A stretch of DNA of 64,000 nucleotides from Musa acuminata AAA Group. Its lineage: Eukaryota; Streptophyta; Magnoliopsida; Zingiberales; Musaceae. Position 1 is the stretch's first letter, and the number at the start of each line of letters is the position of its first letter. Made by a program: the position numbers and the translations under genes. The notes under the pieces were generated by a model. It did no database searches. It was given only the letters and a program-made list of their open reading frames with translations, and was not told the DNA's origin. Positions 25,340 through 35,200 of the stretch are shown piece by piece. The DNA lies in contig NC_088337.1 in assembly GCF_036884655.1 (NCBI RefSeq), forward strand, positions 31,153,001 through 31,217,000, written 5' to 3'.

Positions 25340-26290
25340 AATTTATTTTATATTTTTATGAATTATTCAGATTGTGAAATTCGTGTCAATTTTTTTATTT
25401 TTAGATATTTTTTTCTCATTTTCATATAAATACGATGGATCAATGTAATATTTTTTGACATTTGAGATTTTAAATTAGTCCAAAATATATGGTAAAAATT
25501 CAAGCTAAAGAAAATAATTCATAATATATGATGCATTGTTTTTGCCTAATATCTAAAAAATAGAGCATGACATAGAAGGATTGGTCCAATATACCTAAAA
25601 ATTTTGGGAAAGTTTTATATTGGACTCAAATATACATATGTTATTGGTTTTCTTTTTAGGTATTTTTTTGATTTTTTTAATGAATTATTCAGCTTGTGAA
25701 ATATACATCATTTTTATTTTTGGTCTTTTTTTTTATTTTCATAAAAAAATGATAGTTTCATATAATATTTTTTGATATTTGAGTTTCTAAATTAGTCCAA
25801 AACTCCTGATAAAAATTTGGGTTAGAGAAAATATTTTCTAATATACTATTTCTTTCTTTGCCTAAAACATAAAAACAATGCATCATATCGAAGGATTGGT
25901 CCAAATTGCCTAAAATTTTTTGAAAAGGATTGAATTGGACCCAAACGGCTATATGTCATCAGTTTTTTTTTATTTTAGCAAATTTATTCGATATTTTTAT
26001 GAATTATTCAGCTTGTGAACTTTATGGTTTTTTTTTTATTTTATTTTTAGCTTGTTTTTCCATTTTCACAAAAAATCACAAATCCATATATATATATATA
26101 TATATTTTTTTTTTTTGACATTTAAGCTTTTGAATTGGTCAAAATCACTTGATAAAAATTTAGATCAGAAAAAATAATTCCTAATATGCAATGCACTATT
26201 TTTTGCTTAAAATTTAAAAATAATAATCAGATTAAAGGATTGGTCCAAATGACCTAAACACTTGATAAAAATTTGGGCGAGAAAACTCAA
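25340..26290 (+). repeat. Three tandem units of a ~320-bp AT-rich repeat
   Basis: The marker AATTATTCAG recurs at 25361, 25683 and 26002, giving periods of 322 and 319 bp. Each unit also holds ATTTTTTGACATTTGAG-like and AAGGATTGGTCCAAAT-like words in the same order; the last unit is shortened. Satellite-like or transposon-derived; no coding potential. Confidence 0.8.
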
Positions 26291-27009
26291 ACCTAAAAGT
26301 TAGTCTCAAATTTATTGTGTTATTTCAACATGTAAAATAGTGTATGTATTGTAAAACAGTGAATCTAGTGAAAGTTACAATTCCAATATAATTTGCATCA
26401 ACTTTGGACAAACATCTAAGTTAGTTTTCACTAAATTGTTTCAAAATTATAAAACATATGGTCTCATAATTCAATGATCTTTAGTAAAATTTTAGTATAT
26501 TTATTAATTCATTAGTAAAAATAATTGATAATTTAAGTTTATTGGAGTAATACAAATGAAAATTTGTATATTTTTATATATAAAGGAATTAAATGGTTGA
26601 AAAATATCTGTAATATCTCTATATTTTTAAATACATATAATGTTTATATATATATATATATAATTTTCTTTTCGTCTTTATGGTTATTTTCATCGATAAA
26701 GGACAGTTAGGTGGACCGAAACACCCGTGAAAAGGGTTTGAGCGCGGTGGGATGTCCTTGGTGGGCAGGCGGAATCACCCTGGACGATTCAGGGGCGATG
26801 ACCACATCGACCCTGAACCTCCTCAGGTGTGATTCGGCTCTGCTTTACAATCGTTTTTCCCCTCGGCCTCTTGCGGAGACGGATACTTCGAAGCCATCTG
26901 CCGGCCGTGCGGCGGCGTCCACTATGTGGCCTTCTCAACCTTTTTATCATGCTCCATCACCGCTTCTCCTCCACTCCTCCCGGCTTTCGCAAGCCTCTGA
27001 GCTGTGAAC
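26291..27009. other. Upstream flank of the NPF gene
   Basis: AT-rich to about 26700, with a short AT run at 26646-26662, then abruptly GC-richer. The last 300 bp are probably promoter or 5' leader of the transporter gene. The frame at 26711-27007 has no domain. Confidence 0.45.
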
Positions 27010-27010
27010 C

Positions 27011-27073
27011 ATGGCAGTCCATGTAGCTGCTGCTCCTAATCAGCTCTTTCTTCTCTTTCCTCGTTGCGGCTAA
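27011..27073 (+). other. Upstream ORF in the NPF leader
   Basis: A 20-codon ATG-to-TAA frame ending 41 nt before the NPF start. A second upstream ATG near 27080 overlaps the main start out of frame. A TGCAG/GG acceptor at 27102-27106 may be the end of a 5'-UTR intron that would remove both. Confidence 0.35.
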
Positions 27074-27114
27074 CAGCTCATGTATTTCTTCATGGATGCA
27101 TGCAGGGTCAGAGC

Positions 27115-29146
27115 ATGGAGGTCAACGAGGCCGGTACCCATCCCCACACATCTGGGAAGACAAGAAAAGGTGGATTCAGAGCCGCCATGTTCGTCTTCGG
27201 TAAGCAATCATGCATCCTAAATCTCAAAAGAACACCTCTCGTGGATCCATAACGCATCACTCATATGAATCGGAGTTGTACAGCTATGTCGGGGGTGGAG
27301 AATGTTGGCTTCATAGCAAACATGGTGAGCTTGGTGTTGTACTTCATGTACGTAATGCACTTCGATCTGGCTGGCTCCTCGACCACTCTCACTAACTTCG
27401 TGGGTGCAACCTTCCTGCTCACCATCGTCGGAGGTTTCATCTCCGACACGTACATGACCAGGCTCAACACGGCTCTTCTCTTCGGGTTCTTCGAGATCGC
27501 GGTAACTTGATCGACCTGTTGTAAGCTACCGACTGTGCTTTCGTCTTGTACTGACCAATTGCATGCATACAAAGGGTTACATCCTTCTCGCCGTTCAAGC
27601 TTACAAGAGCAGCTTGCGTCCTTGCTCGACATGTCGCTTGGAGGGACGAAACGCGCTGCTTTTCCACGCGATCTTGTGTCTCTTGGCGATAGGCTTCGGA
27701 GGGACACGGGGGTCGTTCCCTGCGCTTGGAGCAGACCAGTTCGACAAGAAGAACCCCAAGCAGAAGTACCAAATCACCACCTACTTCAACTTTATGTTGC
27801 TCAGCGTCACTCTGGGCGCCACTGTGGGGGTGACGGTGATCGTCTGGGTGAGCACCGAGAAGAAACAGTGGTCATTGGCTTTCTTGATATCCATGTTGCT
27901 CGCCTTGCTTGGCTTCGCCTTCCTCGCTGCCGGGAAGCCTTTCTACCTCGTCCGCGTTCCAGGAGACAGCCCCCTCCTCAAGCTCATCCAGGTCTGTAGT
28001 GCCTCCTCAGAGAACCACTAGATTAATGCAAGATTGACTCCCTTATATTTCAGGTCGTAGTTGTTGCATTCAAGAATCGGAAGCTGACCGTGCCTCAGAA
28101 TTCTGATGATCTGTATGAGATCAATGAGAAAGTGGATGAACATGTCGAAGAAAAGCTACCACATTCCAGCCAATTGAGGTGATGTCCTGTAAATACATGT
28201 CTGCTGTGTTTTGGTTTCAGTACTACTATGGAATGAAGAGAGATGGGTCGTCATCTCCAGGTTCTTAGACAAAGCAGCGGTGCTGCCGGAAAACACCAGA
28301 GCAGAGCCATGGAAGGTGTGCACGGTAACACAAGTAGAGGAGCTAAAGATCATCATCCGCATGCTCCCCATCCTGGCCAGCACCATACTCATGAACACCT
28401 GCCTCGCCCAGCTTCAGACCTTCTCGGTGCAACAGGGCAACATCATGGACCTCCACCTCGGCTCCTTCGAGGTCCCGGCCGCCTCCATCCCCGTCATCCC
28501 CGTCGTCTTCATGTCCATACTCATCCCCATCTACAACTTCGTCTTCATCCCCTTCGCACGCGGCATCACCGGCCACCCTTCCGGCATCACCCACCTCCAG
28601 CGCGTCGGCGTCGGCCTCGTCCTCTCTGCCGTCTCCATGGCCATCGCCGCCGCCGTCGAGCTGAAGCGCCGCAACGCGGCCGTCCAAGACGGCAAGCTTA
28701 TCAGCCTCTTCTGGCTGTCCTTCCAGTACGGCATATTCGGGGTGGCCGACATGTTCACGCTGGTTGGGCTACTGGAGTTCTTCTACAGCGAGGCGCCGGC
28801 CGGAATGCGCTCCCTCTCCACATCCCTCTCGTTTCTCTCCCTCTCCTTCGGCTACTTCCTCAGCTCCATCTTCGTGCAAGCCATCAACGGCATCACAGGG
28901 AGGTTGACGCAAAGCCGGCAGGGATGGCTCCACGGGCTGGATCTGAACGCGAACCGCCTGGAACTGTTCTACTCTTTCCTCGCCGTATTGAGCTGCCTCA
29001 ACTTTGGGGTCTATCTCATGTGTGCCAAATGGTACAAGTACAGGGCGGAAGGTTCAGCGGCGGCCACTGCGGAAGGCGATAAGAGTACTGATGCACCGGC
29101 CGAGCGCTCTATCAATGGCGTTGTGTCTCCGGATAAGTTAATCTGA
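27115..29146 (+). CDS. NRT1/PTR family (NPF) transporter
   Basis: Multi-pass plasma- or organelle-membrane carrier of the MFS proton-coupled oligopeptide/nitrate/hormone transporter family. Exons 27115-27199, 27284-27501, 27575-27991, 28054-28178 and 28261-29146 are joined by GT-AG introns; the frame closes at 576 aa, normal for NPFs. Signatures: ENVGFIANMVSLVLYF (first membrane helix, 34 onward), LTNFVGATFLLTIVGGFISD, GGTRGSFPALGADQFD (143-158, the PTR signature), TLGATVGVTVIVWV, and the loop RFLDKAAVLPE just before the second half. The charged ExxE(R/K) motif of proton-coupled NPFs is replaced by ENVGF at 34-38. The overall look is closest to subfamily 4, which includes ABA and gibberellin importers, but substrate cannot be told from sequence. 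Third codon positions in exon 5 are strongly GC-biased, a monocot trait. Confidence 0.93.
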
Positions 29147-29652
29147 TGGATAGCCAGCAATCCAAGGGTTGCAGATGGAAGAAAATGATGCTGCTTCGTT
29201 TACAGCTTCCATACATCTATATGTTTGTAGTATTGCCAGAACCAAGTTATATGTAGAGCACGGATCCTCTTCTGGCACAGTTATGTGAAGAAAGAGAGAT
29301 GTAATCTTTTCTCAGATCGTAATAGTAAATTATTATTAGCCTAAGATAAAGAAAAAAATAAAGTTATATTATATATATAATAATAATTTAAATCAATAAA
29401 ATTTTATTTCTAAAATTCTATCTAATTAATTAAAAATAAAAAATAAGAATCTTAAAATCTCATAATATAATACTTTAAATCTTAATACTCCCTGAAAGTC
29501 CCAACTTAGTTCGAAGCTTTTCATTAGAGAGAGACTTTGTAAAGAGAAATATCAAGAAATCATTACAAAATTTGACTGAAGGAATGTAGATGCGGCTGTC
29601 AAGATCTACACGTATCATCATGTGCTTTCGTCGATGAGCAAACAAGAAGTGG
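29147..29652. other. Shared 3' flank of NPF and DUF1685 genes
   Basis: Short AT-rich spacer between two convergent genes; holds both 3' ends. No other feature seen. Confidence 0.6.
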
Positions 29653-30326
29653 TCAGCGGGGTGACTTCATAGCAGACATGAGAACCACGGCTTGAGCCCA
29701 TACTTTGATCCTGGCCTTCATCTTCTCCGGGTCGTCATCTGTTCATCATTACACATCATTGTCATTATTTCCATTAGCAACATTGTCGAAGAGAATATAG
29801 ATGTGGAGATGTAGTCACCATAATTACTTCCCATTAATTGAGGCCACATATACTTTCTTTCAAGTTTCAGTCGATTGATCAAACCTGGGCTGGCGATCTT
29901 CCAGTTGGCGACTGGGGAAAGGTCGTCGCAGGTGCCGGCGGCGTCCGCCTGCATGTCGGAGAACGCTACAGGGAGTTCCACCCTCAGATGGCCGCAGGGA
30001 AACCCGATCATGAGATCACGGCACGCCTTCACCTCCTCCTTGTTCAGGCTTATCGGCCCGGACCCACCCGGCACCCGGACTACGAGCCGACACTCCGCCG
30101 GCGCAGCCTGGCTCCCCTTCGTCTCCAGTGCTCGATCTGGTCGCCGCTCCCTCTCTGCCGACGCCATGCTCGACGATGACATCACCTGATCTGAGTCGTT
30201 CAACGGCTGGCCGCAGCGGCTACATCTCGCCACCTCGTCTTCGCCCTCGCTCCCCATGGAAAGGCGCGGCAAGCGACCGGACCAATCTCTTTTCTCCTTC
30301 ATCTCGGAGTCGTCTTCAACCTCCAT
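29653..30326 (-). CDS. DUF1685-family protein, two exons
   Basis: Plant-specific protein of unknown biochemical role. Minus-strand exons are 30326-29885 and 29738-29653 with a GT-AG intron; the frame closes at 175 aa. The conserved core appears as SLNKEEVKACRDLMIGF, then WKIASP at the end of exon 1, and the diagnostic tail DDPEKMKARIKVWAQAVV in exon 2. That tail is only visible after splicing: read unspliced, exon 1 runs into intron sequence and makes a misleading 202-aa frame. The N-terminal half is charged and Ser-rich with a CSRCGQP pair of cysteines (no zinc site evident). GC-rich exon 1 is typical of monocots. The family assignment rests on the tail and the LNKEEVKACRDL block. Confidence 0.82.
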
Positions 30327-30389
30327 ATGATGGTTACATGCTATGTCGAGTCTGTACTGCAGCTTCTGGAGAGACGGAGAGAGAGTTTT

Positions 30390-30397
30390 CTATATAG
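30390..30397 (-). promoter_or_regulatory. TATA box of the DUF1685 gene
   Basis: CTATATAG on the minus strand, about 64 bp upstream of the ATG. Positional inference. Confidence 0.5.
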
Positions 30398-31141
30398 ACG
30401 GAGTGAAGGAGGAGACCGTAAGGGTAGGAGTCGGCGAACTCGATAGATTTGATATTGATGTTGATTGGCATTAGATAAGGAAACAAGAACGTTTACCGAA
30501 TGTATCTACAGGAATCATATTAGATTTCGACTCGGAATCAAACAGGATCGCGAGATATACGGGGCATCAAGAGAGGATGACACGAGTCATATGTTATCTC
30601 AACTCACTTAGGATACTGTAAAGTGAGGTTGGATTTACGATTGCAATACGAATCGGATTCTGAATTGGTAACAGACTGAAATCGAACTCGGTATGGTGCA
30701 ATAGAAATGTTTCTTGATTTAGTTGTCGTGCAACATGATGCGACGTGTATCACCGTCTGATATTTGCGTCGTAAATATAGATCATCGTCAGACGGGGTTG
30801 CCCGGGATATCAAATCAGGCGCAGCCCGAGTTGTGATCCGGTTAAGATCCGTTCCACAAATCGGGCTCATACGGGACTCTTGTTCGCACGGTTGCACTCT
30901 TGAGTGAGTGACGTGTGGCCGATCAGGTTCCTCGTTCCACATGCGGGGGATTCTGCTGGTGGTGTCGTGTTTCATCACCGCACCTGATTCTCCTCCCGCC
31001 CTTCTGCGCCCCTTCTCCCTTCCCTGCCAGAAACAGAGTGGACAAGCAAATCGCTCGCAACAGATTCCCCGTTCCCCTTTCGGAACCCTCTCGATTCTTT
31101 GATGAAACCTCACATCTGATTCTAGAGAGAAAATAGAAGAG
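30398..31141. other. Intergenic DNA between divergent DUF1685 gene and rubredoxin pseudogene
   Basis: Would be the shared promoter region of two divergent units. The minus-strand frame 30604-31164 has no domain and overlaps the pseudogene start, so I do not call it. Confidence 0.5.
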
Positions 31142-31790
31142 ATGGCCTCAGCAAGACTGACCACCCCTTTCCACTGCCTCCACCGTCTTTACTCCTCCAA
31201 GCCCACGAACACCAGCCTCCCTCTGCCCTGCCTCACTTTTGAGTCCTTTCTGCCTCTTCCTCTCCTATGAGAGCTTCAAGAAACCAACCTGCCAGGTTCT
31301 CCATCGATGTCTCCAAGGAGGACAAGCCCCTGTCCTCCCAACCGGAGGACAGCAGCAACAGCCGATCGCCTCAGCCAGCACCACCAGACGAGGATGTGAA
31401 GAAGCTCGACCCTCGCCGTCACGAGGAGCGGTTCGCGATGCTCAACACCGGCATCTACGAGTGCCGATCCTGCAGGTACCGCTACGACGAGGCCACCGGC
31501 AACCCGTCGTCGTACCCGATTCCACCCGGGTTACAGTTCGGAAGCTTCCCGACGACTGGAGGTGGCCGACCTGCGGGTCCGCCAAGTCCTTCGAGAGTGT
31601 GGAGATCGCGGGGCTCGCGCAGAACCAGCAGTTCGGGCTGGGAGGCAACTCCCTCACCTCGGGGAAGAAGGCCTCCCAGATATACGGCGGCCTCTTGCTA
31701 GGTTTTCCTTTCTTCCTTTTACTTCCTGCAGCGATACGGGGTTTATGTGGTTCTATGCATCCTGGTGAGATCCGTTCTTTAGTGACGTGG
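31142..31790 (+). pseudogene. Rubredoxin-like chloroplast protein, decayed
   Basis: Matches the plant rubredoxin-like membrane protein (type At5g51010), but the parts lie in different frames. A transit-peptide-like start (MASARLTTPFHCLHRLYSS) begins at 31142 in one frame. RFSIDVSKEDKP to YECRSCRYRYDEATGNP lies in a second. LPDDWRWPTCGSAKSF and VEIAGLAQNQQFGLGGNSLT, then a hydrophobic tail, lie in a third. The expected terminal YFLQ lies back in the second and runs through where the stop should be. At least three frameshifts are needed. The third metal-binding Cys of the CxxC pair is Trp (TGG at 31563-31565) and the Gly after the first CxxC is Arg. It is therefore not a functional iron-binding protein as sequenced. 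Assembly error could explain one shift but not all the changes. Confidence 0.8.
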
Positions 31791-32279
31791 TTTCGCTATA
31801 CAACACACAGGTTTGATGCTCGGAGTCGCATTGAAACACCTGGTGTCAAGTGGAATGAGCCATCGCGTCTACCTTTGTTGATTCTCCTGGTGATGATGAT
31901 GTTGAAATCAAAGCTACCTCCTGATGCTTGAATTCAATACTGCAAGTCAGGCATCAGCATTTCCAATCATTCCCTGAGATTAACAAATCTGCAAAGATAA
32001 TTTGTGTAAAAGACTGTTCTGCATGTGCATCACATAGCCACATCGGACCAAATGTTGTTGGAAGTTGGAACTATCAAGTGCCGATACCTGATAACGAGAA
32101 ATAAGATTTATTAACCATACCAGAGGCTCAGAGACCAGTCATCATCGATATCAGGATCCTGCGAATACAAAATCTCAGTAAGGGGTGACGTCAATTTGCC
32201 GCTACTACAAAACATAATATCCGACGAGTATGTGCTGGATTAGATAGTAGACAGCAAAATTAGTGCGATATCAGATCGA
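31791..32279. other. Spacer between the pseudogene and the UCH3 3' end
   Basis: No feature recognised; probably includes the UCH3 3' UTR on the minus strand. Confidence 0.5.
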
Positions 32280-35200
32280 TCATCCTGAATTTTTCGACAG
32301 AGCCATGACATTGAAGTTCATTGAGTCGGGGTTCTTCAAGATCAGAGCTTTTATAACCTTCGCTGCATCCTGTTGAACACAGAGAATAGGTACCTTCATT
32401 TTGGTGAAAACAAATAAATATATAAGAGCAAGTGCATAAAAGGAAAATCCATGACAACAAAACCTCTGAAGATGACACCTGATCCTAGGATTTCTGTCGG
32501 AAATTTTTTGATGATGCTGATAATTGGTTTGAATGCATTCAGGGGTTCAGTTTTTTTGAACAAGACTTGGTAATTACTGTACTGTATTAACTTATCATAT
32601 AAGAAATAGAATACATTATTTTTGCTGGAACGCAAGCTGTTGATCAACAGGGAGACAGACAACTTTGATCTCATAAGACTTCCTTTCGACTCGATATCTG
32701 ATTTTCAAGAAAACCAAATGTACCCATATTTTCATTAATAGAAAAGAATTTAAGTTATATATCTGCGTACTATAAAATGATATCATCTTGTGAATGAAAA
32801 TAAGTTTATCCTTCCTACCATATACCTGACTTGAAACAGTGCCCATCTTATTACCAATGATATCACCAAGCCCTTCTCAACCAAAAGCTCATATAGAATG
32901 AATCAAAAAAGTTATTTTGTGGTTATTTTTCCAAGCTATTAACTGAATGCTAGCATCAGAAAGTCAGTGGCCTTTCTTGAGCAAGTTTTGAGGAAAGAAC
33001 AATGAAAAAAATGATAACGAGTACACTTGCAAGGTAACCAATTTTCTCTCAGCAGTTGTTACCACAACTCCCAACTGTCAACTTAACTTTCTGGACATCA
33101 AGACAATTTAGACGACGAAAGAACTAGAGGTTTGATTTAGTACATGAACACAGTTATAAGGTAACAAATGTTTTAATACTAAAGGTTTTATTGCTTTTAT
33201 CTCAATGACAGAAAAGATTGACCCCAACTAGTTGAGACATGGCTTCGTGTTATTACATCCTAACAAACGTAAGCTTCGTGTTATTACATCCTAACAAAGG
33301 TAACCACAGACAGATTGGAGGGGACAAAATTAAAGAACCACTGACATTACTTAACAGTGGATGACATTATTTAATAGTAGATAAGTTTCCAATGTTAATT
33401 ATTACTGAGGCCCCAAGTAACAAGTAAGCCTAATCATGTGTCTTAGAATTTAAAAAAGAAAGAAGAGTGGAGAGAAGATGCACAAAAAATGGTTTGACAT
33501 GAAAAAACTAATTTCGAGCATGACATGGTTTTACATAGAATATCATCTTAATGCCTATGGCAAAAATAGGTCGAAGAAATTTAGATAATGCTCAGACATT
33601 CATTTTACCTAAATTGTTTCTGGAGCATATGCATCCTTTGGTATATAGCTTGATTGAGTTCATTACAATTATGCATCTTCCACCACAGGATTAAACAATG
33701 CAGACTATAACCAAAAGTAAGATAAAATATATTCATTACCTGCAATAAGCTGTCAGGCGATGAAGGACCATGACTTATAGGTTGGGATTTCATTCCATCA
33801 AGCTCATAAAGTTCTCCTGGGAAAAGATGAACACAAGACAATTATGCATAAGCCTGATAGAATAATAGCAGTGTCTTAATCTAAACCAGGATCAGTGGCA
33901 CAAATATCCCTAAACTATATCTGAAATGGCATCAAAGCCTAAACTTTATTTTGTTCAAACTGGCCATCAAACATAGGCATTGTCAGCCTGGCACCATTAA
34001 ACTCCTGAAGTGGGCTCAGATGGCCTTATTAGGAATTAAGAAACATTTTTTGGTAGTTGGCTGCTGACATGACCATATTTACCACGTCAGTCAACCCGAA
34101 ATAAGGCTGGAGTTGGGAAGTGGGAGACGAAGAGGAAAAATACAAAGTTAAGAGATAGATCGAGATGAAGATGAAACATCTTCCTCCTCCACTCCACCCC
34201 CTCCCATCTTCCTCTTCCCTGACCACTCCAAGCCCTAATTTGTGATGATGACTGACACACAATGATAGCCAAATGATTCAAATATCAAAAAAATACAAAC
34301 CACTGTTCATGGCCAACTAGATAGGTTTAGCGGGTCGGGAACAAACTATGCCAAACTCATTAACATTCAGGGACTAACTTGAACAAAATAAAATTCTAAG
34401 GCTACCATTTAAGGAATAGTTTAGGGACCATTTATGACATTAATCCTATAAATTTCCAATCAACAAGGAAGAATTATAGGAGAATTTCATCATCCCTACC
34501 ATCTATACATGTAAAGCAAATATAGTGTTCATCCACTTCTGAAGAAGCCTGGCAAAACAATTGCAAACATATTTTAGAAACAGATACAAGAAATATACAG
34601 GATGTAACTGGCCCATAAAATTAAAAATAGCAGAATCTAATTATTAATCACCAAAACTGACTACCAAGAATCTATGTTACCAATTTGCCTTGAATGGTGT
34701 GGATTATACGGCAGGCTATATCAGAAATCAAGCAGGCCCAATTCAGTATTCACATTTGGTTTGTGGGCACAGCAAAGTATTGACTATTGATCAAAGTACA
34801 TGTTTTATGCATTGAGCCTGTCCCATCTGTACTACATCGCTACTGATCCATTTTCATGAGAGAACCTCAATAACCTAATAAAGAAATACAATCCATGCTA
34901 CCCATTTCAACAGCATAAAATACTACCTTAGGTTGAAGAATCTCTGAACTAGGTCGATCTAAGAATGAAGTCCCTTTATGTCCTCACTAGCAAAGAAACC
35001 AGGAAAACAGCCCAAAAGTTGCCAAAGATGTCGGGGCACTAAGACACAAAGTAAAATTTGGAGGACATCATGACAAACTTATAAATAACATCGACTACAT
35101 AAGACAACATATTGGAAACTTGAAGCAACATAATGGCTTGATAAACTAATTGACTACTGAGAAAAAAGGAAGTACATGGTTTGCATAAAAGGCTTCACAT

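Noticed and set aside
25340..26290. CRISPR-like spaced repeats
   Set aside because: Eukaryotic context, ~320-bp period with whole-unit similarity; this is a tandem repeat, not repeat-spacer architecture.
28243..29082. 279-codon His/Arg/Pro-rich frame over NPF exon 5
   Set aside because: Out-of-frame reading of strongly GC3-biased exon; the true frame gives transporter helices.
30604..31164. 186-codon minus-strand frame between DUF1685 gene and rubredoxin pseudogene
   Set aside because: No recognisable domain and overlaps the antisense of the pseudogene's transit peptide region.
31142..31790. Intact rubredoxin gene with short introns between the frames
   Set aside because: No GT-AG pairs restore the frame without deleting conserved residues, and a metal-ligand Cys is also lost.
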